Assembly (NCBI GenBank): GCA_029571495.1
Contig: JAKPSO010000363.1
Coordinates: 1 to 13,540, forward strand
Source of the DNA: Pseudomonadota bacterium
GTDB lineage: Bacteria > Pseudomonadota > Gammaproteobacteria > Burkholderiales > Casimicrobiaceae
Length of the DNA: 13,540 nt
Direction of reading: 5' to 3'
The position numbers were made by a program, and so were the translations under genes. Below the pieces are notes generated by a model. That model worked only from the letters and a program-made list of their open reading frames with translations. It did not search any database and was not told the DNA's origin. How positions within the stretch are numbered: position 1 is the stretch's first letter; each line of letters begins with the position of its first letter. Of the stretch, positions 1 to 6,975 are shown piece by piece.

Positions 1-716
1 GAGAACTCGCGGCGGGTATGGCGCACGAATTGAACCAACCACTGACTGCCGTACTTGCTAACACGCAAGCCGCTGCGCGTCTTCTGAAAGACGATCCACC
101 GGACGTCGAGACGGCACAACCAGCGATGCAACGTGCCGTCGAGCAAGCACGCCGCGCGGCGGACGTGTTAGCACGGCTGCGAGCAAGCGTCGCATCGCCG
201 AATCGCGCTTTGCCAATGCAGGTCTTATCACTCAATGGCGCTGCACGCAATGCGCTCTATCTATTGGAGCCTCAGTTCCGCGCGCAGCACATTAGCGCCG
301 AGGTCGTTGCATTACGCGAAGTCGAGGTCATGGCCGATGCGACCGCGTTGGAGCAAGTGATTCATAACGTTCTCACCAATGCGATGCACGCCTTGCAGAA
401 CACGCCTGCCGCCGAACGCCGCGTTCGACTGCACATTGGCGCGGCGGAAAAATATGGTGAACTCACGATCACTGACAGCGGGCAGGGAATCTCGGCCGAC
501 GATTTGCCGCGCGTATTTGAGCCGTTCTTCACTACGCGCGCGGCGAAAGATTCGTCGTCCGACGCGCTCGGCTTGGGCCTCAGTATTTGCGAATCGCTCG
601 TCGGAAACATGGGCGGGAACATTCGCGCGACTAATAGCTCTGAAACCGATATGCGCGGGGCCGCGTTCGCTGTGCGTCTACCGCTCGCTGCGGCCATCGA
701 CGAGAAGACTACATGA
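1..716 (+). CDS. Sensor histidine kinase, C-terminal part (5' end outside window)
   Basis: This is the ATP-binding and dimerisation part of a two-component sensor kinase, which autophosphorylates on histidine and passes the phosphate to the regulator encoded next. The frame is open from base 3 to the window edge, so the ATG at 18 is internal and the sensing domain lies upstream, unseen. The visible protein (237 residues) opens with a HisKA H-box, MAHELNQPL, the histidine being visible residue 8. The HATPase part follows with an N-box (VIHNVLTNAMHAL), a G1 box (DSGQGIS), an F-box (FEPFFTT) and a G2 box (LGLGLSICESLVGNMGG), so all catalytic motifs are intact. Its TGA overlaps the regulator's ATG as ATGA, which implies translational coupling. 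HisKA type paired with a FixJ-type partner is a common proteobacterial arrangement. The signal sensed cannot be read from this part. Confidence 0.95.
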   Translation, partial: ELAAGMAHELNQPLTAVLANTQAAARLLKDDPPDVETAQPAMQRAVEQARRAADVLARLRASVASPNRALPMQVLSLNGAARNALYLLEPQFRAQHISAEVVALREVEVMADATALEQVIHNVLTNAMHALQNTPAAERRVRLHIGAAEKYGELTITDSGQGISADDLPRVFEPFFTTRAAKDSSSDALGLGLSICESLVGNMGGNIRATNSSETDMRGAAFAVRLPLAAAIDEKTT

Positions 717-1348
717 ACGTCATCACCGTCGGCCTATCACTGTCACCACTGATTCATCTCATTGATGACGACGCGGCAGTGCGCGAGAGCCTCGCGCTGT
801 TGATAAGCACCGTCGGTTTGCGCGTGCAAACCTGGGCCGCGCCTGACGCATTCATGCGCGAGTTTGATCGCGCGAGCGTCGGCGCCATCGTGCTCGATGT
901 GCGCATGCCCGGCATCAGCGGTTTAACCGTGCTCGAAACACTGGTCAGCGAAGGTGTCGATCAACCGATCATCATGCTCACCGGCCACGGCACGGTCGAG
1001 ATGTGCCGCCGCGCGTTCAAGTCGGGGGCTGCCGAGTTTCTAGAAAAGCCCGTCGACGACGAACGTCTGCTCGAAGCGCTGCAACAGGCTGTGCGCCAGC
1101 ATGTACGTTCGCGCGAGCGCAACACCGCCGACCGCGCGGCACGCGAACGATTCGCCCTGCTTTCCGAGCGCGAACGCGAAGTGCTGGGCCTCATCATCGC
1201 GGGGCTGACGAACAAAGAAATTGGTCGCGCGCTCACGCTCTCGCCGCGCACGGTTGAGACGCATCGGGCTCACGTTTTCGCGAAACTTGAAGTGGAATCT
1301 CTCGCGAGCTTGATTCGGCGATACGCCGATTTGGTAGAAGCCAATTAA
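713..1348 (+). CDS. FixJ/LuxR-type two-component response regulator
   Basis: A DNA-binding response regulator of 211 residues, the usual length for the FixJ group. The receiver domain (about residues 13-125) has the acidic cluster DDD (18-20), the phospho-acceptor D62 in IVLDVRMPG, T90 in MLTGHG and K112 in FLEKPV. A LuxR-type helix-turn-helix occupies about residues 150-205 (LSEREREVLGLIIAGLTNKE, then SPRTVETHRAHVFAKL). The protein should bind DNA as a dimer after phosphorylation by the kinase just upstream. The ATGA overlap with the kinase supports the ATG at 713. About 11 residues precede the usual start of the receiver domain, so a slightly shorter protein is possible, but no better start with a ribosome-binding site is seen. 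The exported DUF336 protein begins 134 bases after the stop and is a plausible target or partner; that is inference. Confidence 0.94.
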   Translation: MNVITVGLSLSPLIHLIDDDAAVRESLALLISTVGLRVQTWAAPDAFMREFDRASVGAIVLDVRMPGISGLTVLETLVSEGVDQPIIMLTGHGTVEMCRRAFKSGAAEFLEKPVDDERLLEALQQAVRQHVRSRERNTADRAARERFALLSEREREVLGLIIAGLTNKEIGRALTLSPRTVETHRAHVFAKLEVESLASLIRRYADLVEAN

Positions 1349-1350
1349 CG

Positions 1351-1414
1351 CGCGCGAAAGCAACGATACGTAGTTCTACGGATGCTCGCGCGTAGCGCTC
1401 CGAATAGTGCGAGC
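1351..1414 (+). terminator. Two mutually exclusive hairpins after the regulator gene
   Basis: Just after the regulator's TAA, CGCGCGA (1351-1357) pairs with TCGCGCG (1386-1392) and, inside it, GCA (1360-1362) can pair with TGC (1383-1385) and CGTAG with CTACG. The 3' strand of this hairpin also takes part in another one: GCTCGC (1384-1389) pairs with GCGAGC (1409-1414). Both cannot form together. No T-run follows, so a classical intrinsic terminator is doubtful. The region could be a weak terminator or an attenuator ahead of the DUF336 gene. Confidence 0.35.
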
Positions 1415-1443
1415 CGCGCACAAAAATTAATGTTCTCCCATCG

Positions 1444-1460
1444 CGCAGCGCGTTGCTGCG
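1444..1460 (+). promoter_or_regulatory. Hairpin in the 5' leader of the DUF336 gene
   Basis: CGCAGC (1444-1449) and GCTGCG (1455-1460) form a perfect 6-bp stem with a 5-base loop. It ends ten bases before the AAGGAG ribosome-binding site at 1471-1476, so it might affect translation or mRNA stability. Confidence 0.35.
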
Positions 1461-1482
1461 TCTCTCGATGAAGGAGCCATTT

Positions 1483-1992
1483 ATGAAACGAATTCACTCA
1501 TTTGCAGCCGCCGCAACCGCAGCCACCTCAGTTGCGCTGCTCTTCGCAAGCGTCGCCCACGCACAGGCAGTGCGCACCGAACGCAACATTTCACTCGCAC
1601 TAGCTAACGAGATTGCTGGCGCAACGGTCGCTGCATGCAGCGCCAACGGTTACAACGTCGCTGCGACTGTGGTTGATCGCGCCGGCACGGTACGCGCAGT
1701 GCAACGCGCCGACAACGCGGGTCCACACACGCTGGGCGCGAGCCAGCAAAAAGCGTTTACATCCGCATCCGCGAAGAACACCACTCTCGCGATGATGGAA
1801 AACGCACAGAAAAATCCCGCCGCAGCCACGTTGGTGCACATTCCGGGTTTCTTGCTGGTGGGCGGCGGTGTCCCGATCAAAGTCGGCAACGAAGTGATCG
1901 GCGCGGTTGGCGTTGGTGGCGCACCGGGCGGTCATCTCGATGAACAATGCGCGATGACGGCACTCGACAAGGTCAAAGACCAGTTGAAGTAG
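1483..1992 (+). CDS. Exported GlcG/HbpS-family (DUF336) protein
   Basis: A 169-residue exported protein of the GlcG/HbpS (DUF336, 'haem-degrading') family. Members include the secreted haem-binding HbpS of Streptomyces and GlcG of the glycolate locus. The start is the ATG at 1483, because AAGGAG (1471-1476) sits six bases before it; the TTG at 1453 and ATG at 1468 lack such a site. Residues 1-27 form a Sec signal peptide (MKR, alanine-rich core, AHA before Q28). The mature part has the family hallmarks: ALANEIAGATVAACSANGYN, VVDRAGTVRAVQRADNAGPH, an SQQKAFTSASAKNTT helix, and the glycine-rich end PGFLLVGGGVPIKVGNEVIGAVGVGGAPGG followed by DEQCA. C52 and C156 could bond in the periplasm. It probably shares a transcript with the ankyrin gene 69 bases downstream. 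Haem binding is a family-based inference. Confidence 0.9.
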   Translation: MKRIHSFAAAATAATSVALLFASVAHAQAVRTERNISLALANEIAGATVAACSANGYNVAATVVDRAGTVRAVQRADNAGPHTLGASQQKAFTSASAKNTTLAMMENAQKNPAAATLVHIPGFLLVGGGVPIKVGNEVIGAVGVGGAPGGHLDEQCAMTALDKVKDQLK

Positions 1993-2061
1993 TCAATGGG
2001 CGCCGTGCTCGCTCTTTCATGCGGGCGCGGTGCGCTAGCCTTTCGCAACAAGGACATGCAC

Positions 2062-2766
2062 ATGACACGTAGAAACGCTCCACAACGCCGAGGTCTCATT
2101 GCGACCGTGGTGCTCTGCTTCGCCGTGTGCGGAGCGCAAGCGCAGGTTGCGCCTAGCGTCACCGATGCCGCACGTTACACAGGATTGCTCTCGGCCGCGC
2201 ACCGCGGTGATGTCGCGAAAATCGACAAACTCATCAGAAATCGGGCCGACGTCAACGCTACGGATGGATACGGTCGCACACCGCTGCATGTCGCGACCTA
2301 CGCCAAACAACGCGACGCGATTCGTGCGCTAGCGAAGGCTGGCGCGAACCTCAGTGCACTAGAAAGTGATCGCTACGATGCCGTCACCATCGCTTCGGTC
2401 GCCGACGATGAAGAAACTCTGCGGACACTGCTCGCGCTGGGTGCCAGCGCAAAGCTAACCACCAGCCGGTACGACGGCACCGCGCTCATCGCCGCCGCGC
2501 ACCTAGGGCATGACGGCGTGGTGCGGCAGCTTATCGCCGCTGGCGCGCCGCTTGATCATGTGAATAATTTGCATTGGACGGCAGTGATCGAAGCCATCGT
2601 ACTTGGCGACGGCGGCAAACGTCACCAAGCCACGCTCAAGGCGTTGATCGACGCAAAGGCGAACCTACAACTTGCTGATCGTCAAGGAAACACGCCGCTC
2701 GCGTTGGCGAAATCACGCGGCTATCGCGAGATGGTTACGATGCTGGAAGCGGCGGGCGCGAGGTAG
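2062..2766 (+). CDS. Exported ankyrin-repeat protein
   Basis: A 234-residue exported protein made almost wholly of ankyrin repeats, which form a scaffold for protein contacts. The ATG at 2062 is chosen because AAGGA (2050-2054) lies seven bases before it, and because it yields a proper signal peptide (MTRRNAPQRR, then a hydrophobic core, AQAQ at about residues 25-28). An upstream ATG at 1996 would hide that signal, and the ATG at 2056 is too close to the site. Repeats run from about residue 40 to the end, roughly six units of 31-37 residues. The clearest is GYGRTPLHVATYAKQRDAIR followed by ALAKAGANLSA, and the last is QGNTPLALAKSRGYREMVTM. With the signal peptide it should act in the periplasm. 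It follows the DUF336 gene on the same strand and may work with it; its binding partner is unknown. Confidence 0.92.
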   Translation: MTRRNAPQRRGLIATVVLCFAVCGAQAQVAPSVTDAARYTGLLSAAHRGDVAKIDKLIRNRADVNATDGYGRTPLHVATYAKQRDAIRALAKAGANLSALESDRYDAVTIASVADDEETLRTLLALGASAKLTTSRYDGTALIAAAHLGHDGVVRQLIAAGAPLDHVNNLHWTAVIEAIVLGDGGKRHQATLKALIDAKANLQLADRQGNTPLALAKSRGYREMVTMLEAAGAR

Positions 2767-2767
2767 T

Positions 2768-2818
2768 TTGCTCGCACCGCGCACCGCCTAATGGCGGCGC
2801 GCACGATGGCACGAGCAA
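2768..2818. terminator. Large hairpin between convergent genes
   Basis: The ankyrin gene (plus) and the peptidase gene (minus) converge here. TTGCTCG (2768-2774) pairs perfectly with CGAGCAA (2812-2818). Inside, GCGCACCGCC (2779-2788) pairs with GGCGGCGCGC (2793-2802) except for one A.C mismatch, with loop TAAT. There is no strong T-run on either side, so it may be a bidirectional end-protecting structure or a non-canonical terminator. The remaining bases to 2990 hold no gene that I can support. Confidence 0.45.
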
Positions 2819-2990
2819 CAGCATTATTGGTCTAACGGCCACGCATTGGTCGTTTCCGGCAATATTTCCGTTAAGTCGACTATGCGCATTTTTGACGTCT
2901 AAGCTCCGCCAGTCGGCCGCGTAGACGCAAAAGCCATTTCATACCAAGAATGAACGCACCAAAGATTGCGGCCGGTTCATCCTCGCCGGA

Positions 2991-5765
2991 CTACTTCGGA
3001 GCAGTCAGGCTCGCCGCCTTTGCAAAGTCGCCAGCGACACCGATCAACCATTCGTCCGGCTTGATGTATTTGCGGAAAGCCGCGTTGACTTGGTCGAGCG
3101 TGATTGCCTTGAGTTCGGCGTCACGTTTGGCTGAGTCGGCGAAAGTTTCGTTGGTGTCCATTTGCGAGAGCAACGCGCGTGCGATGGCGTCGTCGTTGTT
3201 TCTCCCCTGCGCGCGGCCTTGGAGCACGTTTGCGCGCGCACGGTCGAGTTCTGCTTGTGTGAAACCGTCCTTCAAAGCGAGCTCCGTTTCTTCGCGCAAG
3301 GCAGCCAGAACCTTGTCGCGATTCTGCGGCGCGTAAGTGCCTTCAATGCCCAAGTACGCACGGTCGCCGAACTCAGGAATGCTGACATGCGCGCCAATGT
3401 GGTACGACAAGCCGTCTTTCTTACGGATACGCGCGATCAAGCGATTGTCGCTTTGCCCTGCACCGAAAATTTCGACCGCCAGCCCCAAGGCTTGCGAGTC
3501 GGGATGATTTCGGTTCAAAGGCAAAAACTGATCGACGTCGATCACTGCGTTCGACTTGTCTGGCGCTTCAACCGTCAGCGTTGTTCCTGCCAGCGGTTGA
3601 TGTTTTCCGACGTATCTCACGTACGGTTTCGCTTTCGACGTCCAGCCCGCCAACTGCTTGTTCACTTCTTCCAGCAAACCGTCCGGCGCGGTCCCCACGA
3701 CACTCACACGAACTGCGGTTGCGCCCCAGTTTTGTTCATATGCTTTTCTTACGTCCTCGAACGACAACGCACGTAGCTCGGCGATTTGTTCTGCGTTCGT
3801 TAGGCGATGATGAATCTCACCTCGAACCACACCAAAGGCCTTGTTCTTGTAGGGAATTGCGAGATTGTTGATTAGCGTCTGCGGTTCGCGCGCGTTTGCT
3901 TCGAGCCGAGTGATCTGTTGCTTCTTGATTCTCTCAAATGCGTCGGCATCGAATGTCGCGGCGCGCACTTGCGGAAGTATTAATTTGACTGCTTCGATGA
4001 TGTGCTCGGTGTCACTATGCAGTGTGATTCCGCCATGTTGTAAGCCGCTGGAAAAGGAAGCGTGAGATTTGAGCTTTGTGAGCGCATCAATGCGTGCCTG
4101 TTTCTCTTTCGCAGATGGTCCTTCGCTCAGTAGTACAGACGCCAACCCAAGCGCGGGTTGCTTCGTCTGATCGGCCAGTTCGCCCCAGCGCATGTCAATC
4201 ATCAGAACAACGGAATTGCCGCGATTTTGTTTGCGCAACGTAGCGGTCTGGAACTTAGCGTCTGACATTTTGCGTGTCGCACGCGCTTCGAGCGCCTCTG
4301 GCGTTGCGACAAACGCCTCGCCATCGGCCACGAGAGCGCGCGGTTTGTACATCGCAACGACGGACGCAATATCCGGCACCGCCGCAATCTCTACGCGGTC
4401 CGGCTTGTCCTCCGGGAAGTAGCGAGCAATCGTTCGATTGGACGGTTTGAAGTACGTTCGTCGCACGCGTTCGACATCCGCCAACGATACATTCGCGAAC
4501 GAGTCGCGAATGGCGAAAAACGATCGCCAGTCGCCTGTGGCAACGAGTTCCGAAAGCAGCATTGCGACGCCAATTGGGGACTCCATTACTTTTTCAAAAT
4601 TCACCGTCATTTCTCTCCGCGCGCGCTCCACGTCCTCTTCGGTGAGGGTGACCGCGGTGCGCCCTTCGATGAGGTCGATAAATTCTTTCTCCAGCGCGGC
4701 GAGGTCCTGCGTCTTGTCCACACGAAGTCCGAAGCCCGATAGCTGCATGTCAACGCCGCCACCGCCGATTTGAAATGCCTGCGCAGCTTTTTTCGTCTCG
4801 ACAAAAGCCTTGAACATGGGTCCGATAGGGTCACGCGTTAGCACACCTGCCGCGACCTGCAGGGCGATCGAATCTGGATGGCTTCGGCCTGGCGTCTTGT
4901 AGCCCGCGAAAAGAAGTTTTACGTCGCCGACGCGTCGCACATTGACCTCACGCTCGCCATCTTGCGTTGGCTCCACGGTGTAGAGCTTGGGCAGCACACG
5001 CTCAGGTTTCGGTATGGGCGCAAAAATTTCCGCAACCCACTTTAATGTCTGCTCGCTGTCAAACTTGCCCGCGATGAGTAGCACTGCATTGTCCGGCTGG
5101 TAATAGCGCTTGTAGAACGCCTGTAGGCGTTCAATGTTCACGTTTTCTATATCGCTCTTGATGCCCCACGTCGGCTTGCCGTAGTTGTGACTGGTGAACG
5201 CTGCGGCGGTGAGGCGCTGTTGCAAGACTGCGGTGGGCGTACTGTCGATACGCTCGAATTCGTTACGCACAACGGTCATCTCGCTGTCGAGATCCTTCTT
5301 CGCAATGAAGCTGTTCACCATGCGATCCGCTTCAAGCTCCAATGCAAAGCGAAGGTGGTCAGCGTTTGCGGAGAACATTTCAAAGTAGTTCGTCCGGTCC
5401 ACACTCGTTGTGCCATTCCAGCGCATGCCGCGCGCCGTGAAATCCTTGGTCATGTCGGCGTATTTCGGCGTGCCCTTGAACACGAGGTGTTCGAGCAAAT
5501 GTGCCATGCCCGTCTCGCCATAGCTTTCATGTTTCGAGCCGACCAAATAAGTCACGTTCACCAACGTGAGGTCCTTTGATTTATCCGGAAAGAGCAGCAC
5601 TTTGAGGCCGTTCGCGAGGCGGTACTCGCTAATGCCTTCGGCGGACGGGCCAGCTGTGACGCCTGAAGGCAGCGTTTGCGCGACAGCGATGGGTGCATAC
5701 CCAACCGATGCGACAGAGAGAATTGCGCTGAACAGCGCGGCAAGTAGTTTGTATCGAAGCGGCAC
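2991..5765 (-). CDS. Periplasmic M16 (pitrilysin-type) zinc metallopeptidase
   Basis: A secreted zinc peptidase of 924 residues, the usual length of a two-half M16 protein. The start is GTG at 5765: GGAGG (5771-5775) lies five bases upstream and translation gives a clear signal peptide (residues 1-30, ending in IAVAQ). The longer frame from 5945 would bury the signal. The N-terminal half is the active one: HLLEH at residues 89-93 gives two zinc histidines and the catalytic E92. E169, in TVVRNE, is 76 residues beyond H93, the family spacing for the third ligand, and E162 is also conserved. The C-terminal half (about 480-924) has the M16 fold signature but no HxxEH, so it is the inactive half of the clam-shell. 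It should cut peptides inside a closed chamber in the periplasm. The gene stands alone, divergent from the fabG-like gene and convergent with the ankyrin gene. Its substrate is unknown. Confidence 0.95.
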   Translation of the reverse strand: MPLRYKLLAALFSAILSVASVGYAPIAVAQTLPSGVTAGPSAEGISEYRLANGLKVLLFPDKSKDLTLVNVTYLVGSKHESYGETGMAHLLEHLVFKGTPKYADMTKDFTARGMRWNGTTSVDRTNYFEMFSANADHLRFALELEADRMVNSFIAKKDLDSEMTVVRNEFERIDSTPTAVLQQRLTAAAFTSHNYGKPTWGIKSDIENVNIERLQAFYKRYYQPDNAVLLIAGKFDSEQTLKWVAEIFAPIPKPERVLPKLYTVEPTQDGEREVNVRRVGDVKLLFAGYKTPGRSHPDSIALQVAAGVLTRDPIGPMFKAFVETKKAAQAFQIGGGGVDMQLSGFGLRVDKTQDLAALEKEFIDLIEGRTAVTLTEEDVERARREMTVNFEKVMESPIGVAMLLSELVATGDWRSFFAIRDSFANVSLADVERVRRTYFKPSNRTIARYFPEDKPDRVEIAAVPDIASVVAMYKPRALVADGEAFVATPEALEARATRKMSDAKFQTATLRKQNRGNSVVLMIDMRWGELADQTKQPALGLASVLLSEGPSAKEKQARIDALTKLKSHASFSSGLQHGGITLHSDTEHIIEAVKLILPQVRAATFDADAFERIKKQQITRLEANAREPQTLINNLAIPYKNKAFGVVRGEIHHRLTNAEQIAELRALSFEDVRKAYEQNWGATAVRVSVVGTAPDGLLEEVNKQLAGWTSKAKPYVRYVGKHQPLAGTTLTVEAPDKSNAVIDVDQFLPLNRNHPDSQALGLAVEIFGAGQSDNRLIARIRKKDGLSYHIGAHVSIPEFGDRAYLGIEGTYAPQNRDKVLAALREETELALKDGFTQAELDRARANVLQGRAQGRNNDDAIARALLSQMDTNETFADSAKRDAELKAITLDQVNAAFRKYIKPDEWLIGVAGDFAKAASLTAPK

Positions 5766-6000
5766 CCAGGCCTCCAGGAAGGTTGAATTGATCGTCCGCG
5801 CAGAGTGCGGCAAGTGCGCAGGCCGCTGCAAATCGCCCATAAGTGCGGCGGAAGCATGATATGACAATGGTCTTTCGCGGAAGTTCTTCAGAGTTTTCTG
5901 CACGTGTGCGACAAGCAACGAACTTCGATTGATGCGCCGCAGCATTTTTGTCAGGTCGGGCCGCTAAACTCAACGTTCAGCCCACGTACTTTCTAAAAAA
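5766..6000. promoter_or_regulatory. Divergent intergenic region between peptidase and reductase genes
   Basis: These 235 bases must hold promoters for both genes. On the minus strand, TATCAT (complement of 5856-5861) matches a -10 box at five of six positions, about 90 bases from the peptidase start, though its -35 partner is poor. On the plus strand, TTGTCA at 5948-5953 resembles a -35 box but no good -10 box follows. I would not call either promoter firmly. Confidence 0.3.
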
Positions 6001-6759
6001 ATGACCGCAAACTCAGCCCAACGCCTCTCTGGCAAAGTCTCCATCATCACCGGCGCCGCGCAAGGTATTGGCCTCGCCACCGCGCTTAAGTTCGCGCGCG
6101 AAGGCGCGGTCGTCATCGTTTGCGACATCAAACAAGCTGGTGTCGACGAGGCAGTTAAAGCATGTGAAGCGCTCGGTGCGAAGGCCGCTGGGTTTGTGTT
6201 GAACGTCACCGACCGTGCGGGCATTGATCTCGTCGTAGCTAAAGTCAAAGCCGATTTCGGTCGCATCGACGTGCTCGTGAACAACGCTGGCATCACGCAG
6301 GACGCGCGCTTGCAAAAGATGACGCTAGAGCAGTTTGATCGTGTGATTGACGTGAACCTACGCGGTGTGTTTCATTGCTCTCAGGCGGTGGCCGACACCA
6401 TGGTCGCGCAGGGTTCAGGCGTGATCTTGAACGCGTCCTCGGTTGTAGGTATCTACGGAAATTTCGGGCAAACGAATTACGCCGCGAGCAAATTCGGTGT
6501 GATCGGTTTCACTAAGACGTGGAGCCGCGAGCTTGGGCCGAAAGGCATTCGCGTGAACGCCGTCGCGCCGGGCTTCATCGCTACGCCGATCCTAGCGACC
6601 GTTCCGGACAAAGTGCTCGATGAAATGAAAGCGCGCGTACCGTTGCACCGCTTGGGCACTTCTGAAGAAATCGCTAATGTGTACGCTTTCCTCGCCAGCG
6701 ACGAAGCGAGCTACGTCAACGGCGCAGTGATCGAAGTGTCGGGCGGCATGTCGGTTTAG
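6001..6759 (+). CDS. fabG: FabG-like short-chain dehydrogenase/reductase (3-oxoacyl-ACP or acetoacetyl-CoA reductase type)
   Basis: A 252-residue classical SDR. The cofactor motif TGAAQGIG is at residues 17-24, NNAG at 94-97, the catalytic asparagine at 119 (DVNL), serine at 146/147, and YAASK gives Y160 and K164. The sequence around NAGITQDARLQKM, GNFGQTNYAASKFGVIGFTK and VNAVAPGFIATPI is close to FabG and PhaB, which reduce 3-oxoacyl thioesters in fatty-acid or polyhydroxyalkanoate synthesis. D42 at the end of the second strand (VIVCDI) favours NADH over NADPH, unlike typical FabG, so another hydroxyacyl substrate is possible. The ATG at 6001 is the only one after an in-frame TAA at 5965. 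The bases before it (ACTTTCTAAAAAA) contain no Shine-Dalgarno site, so initiation may be leaderless or rely on the A-rich stretch. It stands alone, far from other fatty-acid genes. Confidence 0.9.
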   Translation: MTANSAQRLSGKVSIITGAAQGIGLATALKFAREGAVVIVCDIKQAGVDEAVKACEALGAKAAGFVLNVTDRAGIDLVVAKVKADFGRIDVLVNNAGITQDARLQKMTLEQFDRVIDVNLRGVFHCSQAVADTMVAQGSGVILNASSVVGIYGNFGQTNYAASKFGVIGFTKTWSRELGPKGIRVNAVAPGFIATPILATVPDKVLDEMKARVPLHRLGTSEEIANVYAFLASDEASYVNGAVIEVSGGMSV

Positions 6760-6772
6760 CCAGAGGGCACTG

Positions 6773-6825
6773 GTGGGAGCGGCGGAAGCCGTGATGACGG
6801 TCATCGCGGCTTCCGCCGCTCCCAC
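6773..6825. repeat. REP-like palindrome (two inverted REP units)
   Basis: GTGGGAGCGGCGGAAGCCG (6773-6791) is matched perfectly by its reverse complement at 6807-6825, a 19-bp arm. A T.G pair and GATGA/TCATC extend it to about 25 bp with loop CGG. Each arm read from its outer end starts GTGGGA and holds a smaller hairpin, GCGGC-GGAA-GCCG. This nested form, and the GTGG-type head, is what REP elements mobilised by RAYT transposases look like; similar GTGGGAGC or GTAGGAGC elements are known from Pseudomonas and Xanthomonadaceae. It starts 13 bases after the fabG-like stop codon. No T-run follows, so it is not a standard terminator. Confidence 0.7.
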
Positions 6826-6859
6826 AGCCAGATCGTTCGACGCAGTTTTTCAGCGTTTC

Positions 6860-6875
6860 GCGCAAGCTTTTGCGC
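6860..6875. repeat. Small perfect hairpin upstream of the short ORF
   Basis: GCGCAA (6860-6865) pairs with TTGCGC (6870-6875) around loop GCTT. It lies between the REP-like palindrome and the short ORF. It may end transcripts or be part of the promoter zone of the short ORF: CTTTTG (6867-6872) and CCCATA (6889-6894), 16 bases apart, faintly recall a sigma-32-type promoter. That reading is weak. Confidence 0.25.
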
Positions 6876-6975
6876 AGTTCGTCGCCTGCCCATAGCAAGC
6901 GAAATCATGCCCCGCTAAAGTTCATTCCATCGCAACAACGCGATGCAACTGAAGCCAAAACAAAGGGACATGAAT

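Noticed and set aside
1996..2061. Longer start for the ankyrin protein at ATG 1996
   Set aside because: It would put 22 residues before the signal peptide, and the AAGGA site at 2050-2054 clearly serves ATG 2062.
2826..2851. Direct repeat ATTGGTC twice, 19 bases apart, between the convergent genes
   Set aside because: Only seven bases long and without a linked gene or dyad; likely chance.
3162..3776. 204-codon plus-strand open frame opposite the peptidase gene
   Set aside because: It is antisense to well-supported M16 coding sequence and has no recognisable domain.
5766..5945. 60-residue N-terminal extension of the M16 peptidase (start at 5945)
   Set aside because: The GGAGG five bases before GTG 5765 and the signal peptide that begins there make the extension unlikely to be translated.
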